Assembly: GCF_000336875.1 (NCBI RefSeq)
Contig: NZ_AOJK01000024.1
Span: forward strand, 1-62,479
Direction of reading: 5' to 3'
Source of the DNA: Halorubrum californiense DSM 19288
GTDB lineage: Archaea > Halobacteriota > Halobacteria > Halobacteriales > Haloferacaceae
DNA: 62,479 nt
The translations under genes were made by a program, and so were the position numbers. Each line of letters starts with the position of its first letter. Position 1 is the first letter of the stretch. The notes beneath the pieces are model-generated. The model was not told where the DNA came from, ran no database searches, and saw only the letters and a list, made by a program, of their open reading frames with translations. Of the stretch, positions 1 to 8,716 are shown piece by piece.

Positions 1-4
1 TCGT

Positions 5-1909
5 GTGGACCCGAGCCGGATCCCCGCCGAGTTCCCCGCGCCGAGCTTCCGCGGGGCCCAAGAGCAGGCCCTCGCCGACATCCGCGACGCCTTCGCCGCC
101 GGCAACCGGGTCGTGCTGGTGCGCGCGCCGACGGGCAGCGGCAAGTCGCTGCTCGCCCGGGCGATCATGGGCGCGGCCGCGAAGGCGGGCGAGGCGGCCC
201 CCAGCGAGGCGACCGGCGCCTACTACACGACCCCGCAGGTGTCGCAGATCGACGACGTCGAGGCCGACGACCTCCTCGACGACCTGGCGGTGATCCGCGG
301 GAAGTCGAACTACGACTGCGTGCTCCCGGGCGAACACGACACGCCCGTGAACCGCGCCCCCTGTGCGCGCCAGCAGGGGTTCGACTGCTCGATCCGACAC
401 CGCTGCCCGTACTTCTCCGACCGCGCCATCGCCTCCGGCAACCGCTTCGCCGCGATGACGCTCGCGTACTTCATGCGCACCGCCGGCTCCGAGGTGTTCC
501 GGAAGCGAGACGTGGTCGTCATCGACGAGGCCCACGGCCTCGCGGAGTGGGCCGAGATGTACGCCACCATCGAGATATCGCCGGAGCGCGTCCCGGTGTG
601 GGATTCGGTCGGCGTCCCCGACGTCGCGGCCGACGCGGGCCCCGAGGAGGACGCGCTCGACCGGACCGCGCGGTTCGTCGAGGCGCTGCGCGACGTGTCG
701 ATCCGCGCGAAGGACGACTTGGTCGGCCGCCCCGAACTCGACCGCGAGGAGGTCGCCCGCCGCGACCGGCTTCAGGAGCTGATCAGCGAACTCGGCTGGT
801 TCCTCGAGGACTACCGCGACCCGGAGTCGCCGACCTCGTGGGTCGTCGATCAGCCGGGCGGCGAGGGGTCGACGATGGAGATCAAGCCGCTCGACCCCGC
901 GCGATACCTCAGACACACGGTGTGGGACCGCGGGAACCGGTTCGCGCTGCTGTCCGCGACCATCCTCTCGAAGGAGGCGTTCTGCCGCGGCGTCGGCCTC
1001 GACCCCGCCGACGTCGCCCTCGTCGACGTCGAGCACACGTTCCCGCTCGCGAACCGGCCGCTGTACGACGTGACGCAGGGGTCGATGACGTACGAACACC
1101 GCGACGAGACGGTGCCGGAGATCGCCCGCCTGATCGTCCGGCTGATGGCCGAACACCCCGACGAGAAGGGACTGATCCACGCGCACTCGTACGACATCGC
1201 GGAGCGGATCACGGAGCGCCTCGGCGAGTTCGGCGTCGCCGCGCGCGTCAGGCGCCACGACCGAGAGAACCGGGACGCCGAACTGGAGGCGTGGAAGGCG
1301 AGCGCGGACCCGGAGGTGTTCGTCTCCGTGAAGATGGAGGAGGCGCTGGACCTGAAGGGGGACCTCTGTCGCTGGCAGGTCGTGTGCAAGGCCCCGTACC
1401 GGAACACGAACGACTCGCGGGTCGCCCGCCGGCTGGCGGACGGCCAGTGGGCCTGGTACCACCGTACGGCGCTGCGAACCGTCATTCAGGCGTGCGGGCG
1501 GGTCGTCCGCGCGCCCGACGACCACGGCGCGACGTACCTCGCCGACGACTCCCTCCTCGACCTCTTCGAACGCGCCGCGGCCGACACGCCCGACTGGTTC
1601 CGCGACCAAGTCGACGCGATGACGACCCCGTCGCTGCCGGCGGTCGATCCGGAGGCGGCACTGGCCGGCATCAACGCGTCGCCGTCCGGCGGCGCGGGGG
1701 CGGGACGGCGGCGGAGTCGCCGTTCGGGCGGGTCGGCGGGCGCGAACGCGGGTCACTCGTCTCGCGGCGAGGAGGGCTCGGAGGCCGGCGACGGCGACCC
1801 GACCGCCGAGGGCGGAACGGCCGGCGACGAGTCGGTCCGGACCCGCTCCGAGCGGGACGCGGAGCGCCGGCAGGATCACCCGCTGTCGGACGTGTGGGGC
1901 GACGGCTGA
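5..1909 (+). CDS. XPD/Rad3-like Fe-S DNA helicase
   Basis: Superfamily 2 ATP-dependent helicase of the XPD/DinG type, expected to unwind DNA 5' to 3' in repair. Seen: Walker A APTGSGKS at residues 41-48, DEAH box at 174-177 (VVVIDEAHG), and four cysteines at 105, 120, 128 and 134 between them, the spacing of the family's 4Fe-4S cluster. The motif VI region reads QACGRVVRAPDD. The last 80 or so residues are a low-complexity acidic and glycine-rich tail. The call begins at a GTG four bases into the window, so the true start could lie upstream. The protein (634 aa) fits a complete family member. The next gene is on the opposite strand. Confidence 0.88.
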   Translation: MDPSRIPAEFPAPSFRGAQEQALADIRDAFAAGNRVVLVRAPTGSGKSLLARAIMGAAAKAGEAAPSEATGAYYTTPQVSQIDDVEADDLLDDLAVIRGKSNYDCVLPGEHDTPVNRAPCARQQGFDCSIRHRCPYFSDRAIASGNRFAAMTLAYFMRTAGSEVFRKRDVVVIDEAHGLAEWAEMYATIEISPERVPVWDSVGVPDVAADAGPEEDALDRTARFVEALRDVSIRAKDDLVGRPELDREEVARRDRLQELISELGWFLEDYRDPESPTSWVVDQPGGEGSTMEIKPLDPARYLRHTVWDRGNRFALLSATILSKEAFCRGVGLDPADVALVDVEHTFPLANRPLYDVTQGSMTYEHRDETVPEIARLIVRLMAEHPDEKGLIHAHSYDIAERITERLGEFGVAARVRRHDRENRDAELEAWKASADPEVFVSVKMEEALDLKGDLCRWQVVCKAPYRNTNDSRVARRLADGQWAWYHRTALRTVIQACGRVVRAPDDHGATYLADDSLLDLFERAAADTPDWFRDQVDAMTTPSLPAVDPEAALAGINASPSGGAGAGRRRSRRSGGSAGANAGHSSRGEEGSEAGDGDPTAEGGTAGDESVRTRSERDAERRQDHPLSDVWGDG

Positions 1910-2015
1910 CGCGGACTCGAATCCGGGAGTGACGGCAAGTGGAGACCGAACTCACCGAGCAGCGGCGGCTGATCGACGCGAAGCGGGGACCCGTCCGCCC
2001 GGCATCGCCCGCCGG

Positions 2016-2099
2016 TTACAGCAGCGAGACGCCGTACGCGACCATGGAGCTCACCATGAGGAACGCGAAGAACAGCGCCATGACCTGTTGTCTGTCCAT
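2016..2099 (-). CDS. Very small single-span membrane protein (27 aa)
   Basis: A 28-codon frame starting at ATG (2099) and ending TAA (2016). It begins MDRQQVMALFFAFLMVSSM and is almost entirely one hydrophobic helix (about residues 6-27) with a short charged N-terminus. A TATA-like element (GTTATACC on the minus strand, about 2118-2125) lies at the right distance for a nearly leaderless transcript. I recall small single-span proteins of this kind in haloarchaeal genomes but give no function. It is the only coding feature between the helicase and the small protein at 2270. Confidence 0.6.
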   Translation of the reverse strand: MDRQQVMALFFAFLMVSSMVAYGVSLL

Positions 2100-2229
2100 G
2101 CCGCCGTTTCGGCCGCAGAACGGTATAACTCCTGCGGGCGAGGGCCCGCGGAGCGCGAGCCATATTATCACTCCCGGGCCGATCATTCGTCAATATATAT
2201 CGTATAAGGTGTATCAGGTCCCTCCATGA

Positions 2230-2263
2230 AGTAGTAACCTTCATAATCCCTCACGTTACTACT
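2230..2263. promoter_or_regulatory. 9-bp inverted repeat upstream of small gene
   Basis: AGTAGTAAC (2230-2238) and its exact reverse complement GTTACTACT (2255-2263) are separated by 16 bp and end 6 bp before the ATG at 2270. A TATA-like stretch (CGTATAAGG, about 2199-2207) lies upstream. The repeat would lie in the 5' leader or at the transcription start, where it could serve as a dimer-binding operator or an RNA hairpin. Confidence 0.5.
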
Positions 2264-2269
2264 GGATGT

Positions 2270-2461
2270 ATGGCCACGAACGGGCTGTCGAGTGCGCTGA
2301 CGCTGTACGGTGCGCGAACCCTGACGCTGTCGCAGGCGGCCGCACAGGCAGGGCTCAGCGAAGCCGAATTCATCGAGCAGCTCGAACGCCGCGGCATCGA
2401 GGTAACCGACTCCGAGCGCGCCGCAGCGCTCGGCCGCGAACAGCCCGCCCGCGCCGACTGA
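2270..2461 (+). CDS. Small haloarchaeal HTH-like protein (63 aa)
   Basis: A 63-residue acidic protein. The segment LTLSQAAAQAGLSEAEFIEQLERRGIEV (quoted here in two parts: LTLSQAAAQAGLSEAEF, then IEQLERRGIEV) looks like a short helix-turn-helix of the UPF0175 or small haloarchaeal DUF type. That suggests a DNA-binding or antitoxin-like role, but the assignment is weak. The ATG at 2270 is chosen over an out-of-frame ATG at 2266. The 9-bp inverted repeat just upstream may be its own operator. No partner toxin gene is adjacent. Confidence 0.6.
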   Translation: MATNGLSSALTLYGARTLTLSQAAAQAGLSEAEFIEQLERRGIEVTDSERAAALGREQPARAD

Positions 2462-2589
2462 GCGTCTCCCGTCCCCGCTGACGACGTCGACACGCCGACC
2501 CGGCTTTCCGGCTCTCTTCCACGACCGATCAGTTCTGCCTCTCGCGTGAGCTATTCCCGGGAGGCGTTCGACGCGGTTCGCGAGCGGTT

Positions 2590-3735
2590 TCAGTCTCGAT
2601 CCGGCGCCGACTCGACGGTCGTTTCGGTCCCCGCTTCCGGCACGAGGTGAACGTCGCCGCCGTGTTCGAACGCGAGGACCGAGTCCGCGTTCCCGTCGAC
2701 GAACGCCGGGTTCGGGACGGTCTTCGCCTCGTACGTGACGGGGTCGAGCACCTGAATCGCGTTCTCGTCCTCGACGGTCACGACCGTCGTCTCCGTCGCG
2801 TCGTCGCGGGTACCGAGCCGGGTCGCGTCCGGCGCCTCCGCGTCCGCGAACGCGGAGGTGTACTCGGCGCCGGTGGCGAGCCGGACCCCCTGAAGGCGGC
2901 CGGAGACGCCGGTGACGAGGACCGGCCCGTCGCCGTCCTCGGGGTCGACTATCTCGCCTTCCGCGTACTTCGGCAGCCGGACCGCGAAGGTGACGCGGTA
3001 CACCTCGTTGCCGTCGCCGTCCTCGGTGACGAGCGTCGGGTACGACTCGAAGCTCCCGCCGAGCGACTCGGTGATCCGCGTCGCGACGTTCTGCGCGAGC
3101 CGGTTCGACGAGAGCTTGACGTCCGGCCCGTCGTCGGTCTCGTTCACCTCGGTGATGAACGCCTCGCGGTCGCCGTCGGCCTCCTGGTCGGCCACGTACG
3201 TCTCCGCGATGTCGAGCGCCTCCGCGCGCTCCGCGGGCGTGAGGTCCCGCTCGTCCGCGCGGACCTGAACGATCCCCGCGTAGTAGCCGCCGGCGATGCG
3301 CCCGCAGCGGTCGCAGGTCCCGCGCGATATCTTCACGGGGACGGTGACCTCCGCGGAGCGCAGAGTACCGTGGACGACGCCCGAGAAGCGGCAGTGCATC
3401 CGGACGTTGTTCTCGTCGACCTGCTCCGGCTCGACGCCCCACTCGACGTCCTCGGCGTCGACGTGGACGCCCAGCGCCTCCGCGACCTCGTCGACGGCGA
3501 CGTCGGTGTAGTCGCGCGCGCCGACGTCGCGCCACGACTCGCCGCGCCTCACCGCGCCGCAGCCGGAACAGACCAGCACCTCGATCCGGTCCGGCGCGTC
3601 GACCAGGTCGAAGTCCTCGAAGTAGCAGTCGTCGCAGAGCAGCGCGTCTCGCCCGCGCGGCTCGCCCGGAAGGGGGTCGCGCCGCTCGGGGACCGGGTCG
3701 CCGCAGCGCGGACAGAACTCCCGCGACTCGCTCAT
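2590..3735 (-). CDS. NMD3-like ribosome export/assembly homologue
   Basis: Archaeal homologue of eukaryotic Nmd3, which binds the large ribosomal subunit; in archaea a role in 50S maturation is inferred. Zinc-binding CxxC pairs are visible at C8/C11, C34/C37 and C56/C59, with another further on (TCDRCGR). A beta-rich C-terminal region follows. The length of 381 aa suits archaeal NMD3. The start (ATG at 3735) gives MSESREFCPRCGD, placing the first zinc pair at the expected N-terminal position. The divergent neighbour at 3877 also belongs to information processing. Confidence 0.85.
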   Translation of the reverse strand: MSESREFCPRCGDPVPERRDPLPGEPRGRDALLCDDCYFEDFDLVDAPDRIEVLVCSGCGAVRRGESWRDVGARDYTDVAVDEVAEALGVHVDAEDVEWGVEPEQVDENNVRMHCRFSGVVHGTLRSAEVTVPVKISRGTCDRCGRIAGGYYAGIVQVRADERDLTPAERAEALDIAETYVADQEADGDREAFITEVNETDDGPDVKLSSNRLAQNVATRITESLGGSFESYPTLVTEDGDGNEVYRVTFAVRLPKYAEGEIVDPEDGDGPVLVTGVSGRLQGVRLATGAEYTSAFADAEAPDATRLGTRDDATETTVVTVEDENAIQVLDPVTYEAKTVPNPAFVDGNADSVLAFEHGGDVHLVPEAGTETTVESAPDRD

Positions 3736-3876
3736 TGGAGGCGGCTACGCCGAGGATCCGTTTAAACGGCGCGGACCGCCCCCGTCGCGGCCGACGAGCG
3801 CGAGGCCGAATCCGGCCGGCCTGCGCGGGTCGCGACCTCCGAAATGGTTTTTCGCACGGACCGAGAACGGGGGCGT

Positions 3877-4230
3877 ATGAGCGGCAACCCCGACGACGAA
3901 CGGCTCGAGGAACTGCGCGAACAGAAGATGGAGGAGCTCCGCGAGCGACAGGGGGGCGAGGGCGACGCCGCCGAGGCCCAACAGGAGGCCCAGGAGCGCG
4001 CCGAGGCCCAGCAGGAGGCGGTGTTGAAACAGCACCTGACCGACGGCGCGCGCCAGCGGCTCAACGCGGTCGAGATGTCGAAGCCGCAGTTCGGCGAGAA
4101 GGTGAAACAGCAGGTCGCCGCGCTGGCACAGAGCGGACGCGTTCAGGGACAGATCGACGAAGACCAGATGCGAGAGCTCCTCAAGGAGCTCCAGCCCGAA
4201 CAGAAGAGCTTCGACATCCGCCACCGGTAG
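3877..4230 (+). CDS. PDCD5-family DNA-binding protein
   Basis: Small helical protein of the PDCD5/TFAR19 family, present in most archaea and annotated as DNA-binding. Its 117 residues carry a charged glutamine-rich N-terminal helix, then the conserved core ([19 protein letters not shown]) and the [19 protein letters not shown] helix, ending in a basic tail. The ATG at 3877 is preferred over an in-frame upstream ATG at 3844, because the latter lies at the likely TATA/transcription start region and would add a non-conserved extension. Its stop codon directly abuts the ATG of the PP-loop gene, so the two are probably co-transcribed. Confidence 0.85.
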   Translation: MSGNPDDERLEELREQKMEELRERQGGEGDAAEAQQEAQERAEAQQEAVLKQHLTDGARQRLNAVEMSKPQFGEKVKQQVAALAQSGRVQGQIDEDQMRELLKELQPEQKSFDIRHR

Positions 4231-4824
4231 ATGGAGCTCGCGCTGCTGTACAGCGGGGGGAAAGACTCCTCGCTCGCCGCCCACCTCCTCGACCGGTTCT
4301 ACGACGTCCGCTGCGTCACCGGCAGCTTCGGGCTCACGGACGACTGGGAGCACGCCGAGCGGGCGGCCGCCGAACTCGGGTTCCCGTTCGAGCGCGTCGC
4401 CCTCGACCGCGAGGTGGCCGAGAGCGCCGCCGAGACCATGGTCGCGGACGGCTACCCCCGAAACGGGATCCAGCGCGTCCACGAGCACGCGCTGGAGACT
4501 ATCGCCGCGCTCGACGTCGACGCCATCGCGGACGGCACCCGCCGCGACGACCGCGTCCCCACGGTGTCGCGGGCGCAGGCGCAGAGCCTCGAAGACCGCA
4601 ACGGCGTCGACTACATCTCCCCGCTCTCCGGGTTCGGCCGCCACGCCGTCGACCAGCTCGTCGACGCCACCTTCGACGTCCAGCAGGGGCCGAGCGAGGA
4701 GGTTCCGAAGGCGGACTACGAGGACGAACTTCGGACGCTCATCGCCGACGAGTACGGCGAAGAGACCGTCGGCGACGTGTTCCCGGACCACGACCAGACG
4801 TACGTCCACGGCCGGAACGACTGA
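4231..4824 (+). CDS. PP-loop (alpha-hydrolase-like) ATPase
   Basis: Begins MELALLYSGGKDSS: the SGGKDS pyrophosphate-binding loop (residues 8-13) marks the ATP pyrophosphatase superfamily, whose members activate tRNA bases, carboxylates or cofactors by adenylation. A later IADGTRRDDRVPTVSRAQ segment resembles the second conserved region of tRNA-thiolation-type PP-loop enzymes. The protein is short (197 aa) and shows no CxxC motifs, so a tRNA thiolation role cannot be asserted; the substrate is unknown. The ATG follows the TAG of the PDCD5 gene with no gap, which implies translational coupling. Confidence 0.75.
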   Translation: MELALLYSGGKDSSLAAHLLDRFYDVRCVTGSFGLTDDWEHAERAAAELGFPFERVALDREVAESAAETMVADGYPRNGIQRVHEHALETIAALDVDAIADGTRRDDRVPTVSRAQAQSLEDRNGVDYISPLSGFGRHAVDQLVDATFDVQQGPSEEVPKADYEDELRTLIADEYGEETVGDVFPDHDQTYVHGRND

Positions 4825-4872
4825 TCGACTGCGGCCGGAACTACTTTCGACCCCGCGAGCGTAGCGCCAAGT

Positions 4873-5328
4873 ATGTCATCCGAACGAGTCGTCGACCTGC
4901 TCAGGACGGCGTACGCCGACGAGATCGAGACCGTGATGAACTACCAGACGAACGCGATCGTCTTCGACGGCGTCCGCGCCGAGGAGATCAAAGAGAGCCT
5001 CAAACAGGACGTCCAGGAGGAGCTCGGCCACGCCGAACAGCTCGGCCAGCGGCTCAAACAGCTCGACGCGCGCCCGCCCGGCTCCGCCGAGTTCACGGCC
5101 GGGCAGGAGTCGCTCCAGCCGCCCGAAGACTCGACGGACGTGTTGGCCGTCATCAACGGCGTACTCGACGCCGAGGCGGACGCGATCGCGACGTACCGGG
5201 ACCTGATCGACGCCGCCGAAGCGGCCGACGACCCGGTCACCGAGGACCTCGCCGTGACGCTCCTCTCGGACGAGGAGGCCCACCGGACCGAGTTCCGCGG
5301 GTTCCAGAAGGAGTATCAGCGCGAGTAG
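4873..5328 (+). CDS. Ferritin-like (rubrerythrin/bacterioferritin-fold) protein
   Basis: A 151-residue four-helix protein with di-iron type motifs: an early glutamate (YADEIETVMNYQ), EELGHAEQ near residue 55, a third helix with DAEADAIATYRD, and DEEAHRTEF near residue 135. The ExxH pairs point to an iron or manganese centre as in bacterioferritin and Dps-related proteins. The likely role is iron storage or oxidative protection in the cytoplasm. It is preceded by 48 bp without an obvious TATA box, so it may be read through from the PP-loop gene. Confidence 0.75.
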   Translation: MSSERVVDLLRTAYADEIETVMNYQTNAIVFDGVRAEEIKESLKQDVQEELGHAEQLGQRLKQLDARPPGSAEFTAGQESLQPPEDSTDVLAVINGVLDAEADAIATYRDLIDAAEAADDPVTEDLAVTLLSDEEAHRTEFRGFQKEYQRE

Positions 5329-5432
5329 ACGGGCACGGAGTCGCGGCTCCCGGGCCGCGACCGCGCTCGTCGGCCCCGCTTATCCCGCCCCGAAAGGATG
5401 GTTTCAAGCGGGCGCTCGCCGAAGCGACGCCC

Positions 5433-6755
5433 ATGTACGACGGCCTCAAGGGATTCCGAGATTTCTACCCCGGCGAGCAGTCCGCTCGCCGCGAGGTGAC
5501 GGACGCGATCGAGGACGCCGCGAGCAGACACGGCTTCCGCGAGATCGCCACCCCCGCCTTGGAGCGGACGGAGATGTACGTCGACAAGTCCGGCGAGGAG
5601 ATCGTCGAGGAGCTGTACGCCTTCGACGACAAGGGCGGCCGCGGCGTCTCGATGACGCCGGAGCTCACGCCCACCGTCGCCCGGATGGTCGTCGAGAAGG
5701 GTCAGGAGCTGTCGAAGCCGATCAAGTGGGTCTCCACCCGGCCGTTCTGGCGCTACGAGCAGGTCCAGCAGGGTCGCTTCCGCGAGTTCTACCAGACGAA
5801 CATCGACGTGTTCGGCTCCTCGGCGCCCGAGGCCGACGCCGAGGTGCTCGCGGTCGCCGCCGACGCCCTGACCGACCTCGGGCTCACCGGCGACGACTTC
5901 GAGTTCCGCGTCTCGCACCGCGACATCCTCGGCGGCCTCGTCCGCTCGCTCGCCGCCGACCCCGACGCCGTCGACACCGCCGCCGCGATCCGCGCGGTCG
6001 ACAAGCGCGCGAAGGTCGACGACGGCGAGTACGTCGGCCTCCTCTCCGACGCGGGGCTCGCCCGCGACACGGCGCGCGACTTCGACGATCTCATCTCTGA
6101 CGCCGAGACGGTCGACGACCTCGACGCGGTCGCCGAGGCGGGCGACGAGTCGGTCGAGGACGCGGTCGAGAACCTCCGGAACGTCCTCGCCGCCGCCGAC
6201 GACTTCGGCGCGGGCGAGTTCTGCGAGGTGTCGCTGACGACCGCCCGCGGGCTCGACTACTACACCGGGGTCGTCTTCGAGTGCTTCGACTCCACGGGCG
6301 AGGTGTCCCGCTCCGTCTTCGGCGGCGGACGCTACGACGACCTCATCGAGAGCTTCGGCGGGCAGCCCACGCCCGCGGTCGGGGTCGCCCCTGGCCACGC
6401 AACCCTCAAGCTGCTCTGTCAGCGCGCGGGCGTCTGGCCCGACGAGGAGCTTGCGACCGACTACTACGTCCTCTCGGTGGGCGACACGCGGAGCGAGGCG
6501 GCCGCGCTCGCGAGCGACCTCCGCGCGCTCGGCGACGACGTGGTCGTCGAGCAGGACGTCTCCGACCGCTCGTTCGGCGCGCAGCTCGGCTACGCCGACT
6601 CGATCAACGCCGAGACGGTCGTGGTCGTCGGCGAGCGCGACCTGGAGAACGGCGAGTACACGGTGAAGGACATGGCGAGCGGCGACGAGACAACGGTCCC
6701 GGTCGAGCAGTTCCCGCCCGAAGACGGGCTTCCGACGTCCGAGGACTACGAGTAA
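5433..6755 (+). CDS. hisS: Histidyl-tRNA synthetase
   Basis: Class II aminoacyl-tRNA synthetase that charges tRNA-His. Motif 2 (RPFWRYEQVQQGRFREFYQ, residues about 103-121), the histidine-specific GLDYYTG signature near 273 and motif 3 GGGRYDDL near 297 are all present. A C-terminal anticodon-binding domain (VLSVGDTRSEAAALASDLR onward) follows. The length of 440 aa is normal. The ATG at 5433 is chosen because it yields MYDGLKGFRDFYPGE, the standard family N-terminus; the reading frame stays open far upstream only because the DNA is so GC-rich. Confidence 0.95.
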   Translation: MYDGLKGFRDFYPGEQSARREVTDAIEDAASRHGFREIATPALERTEMYVDKSGEEIVEELYAFDDKGGRGVSMTPELTPTVARMVVEKGQELSKPIKWVSTRPFWRYEQVQQGRFREFYQTNIDVFGSSAPEADAEVLAVAADALTDLGLTGDDFEFRVSHRDILGGLVRSLAADPDAVDTAAAIRAVDKRAKVDDGEYVGLLSDAGLARDTARDFDDLISDAETVDDLDAVAEAGDESVEDAVENLRNVLAAADDFGAGEFCEVSLTTARGLDYYTGVVFECFDSTGEVSRSVFGGGRYDDLIESFGGQPTPAVGVAPGHATLKLLCQRAGVWPDEELATDYYVLSVGDTRSEAAALASDLRALGDDVVVEQDVSDRSFGAQLGYADSINAETVVVVGERDLENGEYTVKDMASGDETTVPVEQFPPEDGLPTSEDYE

Positions 6756-6808
6756 GCGCCGGGTCGCGGCCTGAACCCTTTTGAGGATCCGACGGGCAAC
6801 GGGAGACG

Positions 6809-7885
6809 ATGATCCCGCTCGCGACGGCGATGCCGTCGACCGAGGTCGCCCTCCGCGTGGCGGCCGGCGTCGCCCTCATCCTGATCAACGCGTACTTCGT
6901 GGCAATCGAGTTCGGCCTGACGCGGCTCCGGCAGTACCCCGAATCGGAGATGGACACTCCCGGACTGCGGCGCGCGTGGGAGATGACCGACGACCTGGAG
7001 TTCTACCTGACGACCTGTCAGGTGTGGATCTCCGGGACGAGCATCGCGCTCGGTATCGTCGCCGAGCCGGGGCTCGCGGCGCTGTTCGCCCCAATATTCG
7101 AGAACACGGCGCTCGCGTCCGCGGGCGCGGGCTCGTTCCTCGGCTTCTTCCTCATCAACATGGTCCACCTGACGCACGGCGAGCAGACGCCGACGTACCT
7201 CGGCGTCGAGCGCTCGAAGCAGGTGGCCCAGTACGGCTCCCGACCCCTCTACTGGTTCGCGTGGCTCATCTCGCCGCTGATCAAGTTCGGCGACTGGGTC
7301 GCGAAGGCCACCCTCGGACTCTTCGGCGTGGAGATGACCGGCTCGTGGACCGAGGCCGAAGAGGAGGTGTTGGAGACGCGCGCGGAGCTCCGCAACCGCC
7401 TCGGCTCGATGATGGAGGAGGTGGAACTCCCCGAGGAGCGCCGCGAGGAGGTCCTCAACGCGCTCGACGTCGGCGAACTCGCGGTTCGGGAGGTGCTGAC
7501 GCCGGCCGACGAGATAATCTCGCTGTCGACGACAGTCTCCGCCGAGGAGAACCTCGACCGGATCCGCGACACCCCGCACAGCCGGTTCCCACTCGTCGGC
7601 GACGACCCGAACGAGTTCGAGGGGATCGTGTACGCCCCGTCGATCGTGAGCCGCTTCGACGAGCTCCGCGACGGCGACCTGGCGTTCGCGGACGTCGCGG
7701 CCCCGCCGATGACGGTGTCGGCGGACGCGAGCGTCAGCGACGCCTTCGACAGGTTCCAGGCGGAGTCGCAGGAGCTCGCCCTGGTGGTCGAGGACGGCGA
7801 GGTCGTCGGGCTGCTCACCGCCACCGACGCGATGGAGGCGGTGATGGGTCAGCTGGAGGACCCGCTCGACGCCGGCAATTTATAA
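6809..7885 (+). CDS. DUF21/CBS-domain (CNNM/CorC-like) membrane protein
   Basis: An N-terminal DUF21 transmembrane domain (residues about 10-165, with several hydrophobic segments and the characteristic NAYFVAIEFGLTRLR start) is followed by a tandem CBS pair (MMEEVELPEERREEVLNAL; LTPADEIISLS; GEVVGLLTATDAMEAV). Proteins of this CNNM/CorC/HlyC group are linked to Mg2+ or Co2+ homeostasis. The sequence stops soon after the second CBS at 358 aa, so the CorC_HlyC C-terminal domain of longer members is absent. The gene converges on the liv operon. Confidence 0.8.
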   Translation: MIPLATAMPSTEVALRVAAGVALILINAYFVAIEFGLTRLRQYPESEMDTPGLRRAWEMTDDLEFYLTTCQVWISGTSIALGIVAEPGLAALFAPIFENTALASAGAGSFLGFFLINMVHLTHGEQTPTYLGVERSKQVAQYGSRPLYWFAWLISPLIKFGDWVAKATLGLFGVEMTGSWTEAEEEVLETRAELRNRLGSMMEEVELPEERREEVLNALDVGELAVREVLTPADEIISLSTTVSAEENLDRIRDTPHSRFPLVGDDPNEFEGIVYAPSIVSRFDELRDGDLAFADVAAPPMTVSADASVSDAFDRFQAESQELALVVEDGEVVGLLTATDAMEAVMGQLEDPLDAGNL

Positions 7886-7930
7886 AAACGGCGCAGTGGC
7901 GTCGCCGGCGGTTCCGGCGGGCTCCGCCGC

Positions 7931-8716
7931 CTATCCGCCGAGGAAGTCGCGGCGCACGTCCTCGTCGGAGAGCAACACCTCGCCGCGGTCGGTGTACCGG
8001 TTCTCGCCGTTCACCAGCACGTAGCCGCGGTCGCAGCGCCGCAGCGCCTCCTTCGCGTTCTGCTCGACCATCAGCACCGCCGTCCCGTTCTCGTTGATCC
8101 GGTCGATCCGGTCGAACATGTCCGAGACGAGGTCCGGGGCGAGCCCGGCCGAGGGCTCGTCGAGCAGCAGGAGGTCGGGGTCGAGCATGAGCGCCCGCCC
8201 CATCGCGACCATCTGCCGCTGGCCGCCGGAGAGCGTCCCCGCCTTCTGGTCGCTGCGCTCGCGGAGGATGGGGAACCGGTCGTAGATCGTCTCGATCTGG
8301 TCTTCGGGCACCTCGTCGAGGATGTACGCGCCCATCTCGAGGTTCTCGCGGACGCTGAGCCCGGGGAACACGTTGTCGTTCTGCGGGACGAACCCGATCC
8401 CCTCGCGGATGATCTGCTCGGGCGCGAGCCCCTGAATCGACCGCCCCTCGAACTCGACGGTGCCGCCCATGTGCGTCGTGAGTCCGAAGACGGTCTTCAT
8501 CACCGTCGACTTGCCGGCGCCGTTGGGGCCGACGATGGTGACGTACTCCTCGTCCGCGACGTCGAGGACCACGTCGGTGAGGATCTGGAGGTCGCCGTAG
8601 CCGGCGTCGAGGTCGCGGATGCGGAGGATCGCGTCGTCGTCGATCGCGTGGTCGGTGCCGGCGGTAGCGGCCGCATCCGTCTCGTTGTCGGCCGATTCCG
8701 CCTCGTCGACGCTCAT
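7931..8716 (-). CDS. livF: Branched-chain amino acid ABC transporter ATPase LivF
   Basis: Second ATP-binding subunit of a LivFGHM-type importer. Walker A GPNGAGKST, signature LSGGQRQ and Walker B LLLLDEPSAGL are intact, and the sequence matches LivF rather than LivG in its short core and C-terminal RRDFLGG end. An acidic N-terminal extension of roughly 30 residues precedes the core. Its ATG overlaps the livG stop by 4 nt. It is the last gene of the operon; a short GC hairpin (7916-7928) and a run of five T (7884-7888, minus strand) downstream may help termination. Confidence 0.88.
   Translation of the reverse strand: MSVDEAESADNETDAAATAGTDHAIDDDAILRIRDLDAGYGDLQILTDVVLDVADEEYVTIVGPNGAGKSTVMKTVFGLTTHMGGTVEFEGRSIQGLAPEQIIREGIGFVPQNDNVFPGLSVRENLEMGAYILDEVPEDQIETIYDRFPILRERSDQKAGTLSGGQRQMVAMGRALMLDPDLLLLDEPSAGLAPDLVSDMFDRIDRINENGTAVLMVEQNAKEALRRCDRGYVLVNGENRYTDRGEVLLSDEDVRRDFLGG

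Noticed and set aside
3735-5432. Very long plus-strand frame extending upstream of histidyl-tRNA synthetase
   Set aside because: It crosses three other plus-strand genes in a different frame and has an arginine-rich composition; it is open only because stop codons are rare at this GC content. The true start is 5433.
6781-8097. 438-codon plus-strand frame over the CBS-protein gene and livF
   Set aside because: Arginine-rich shadow of the real gene at 6809-7885; no family features.
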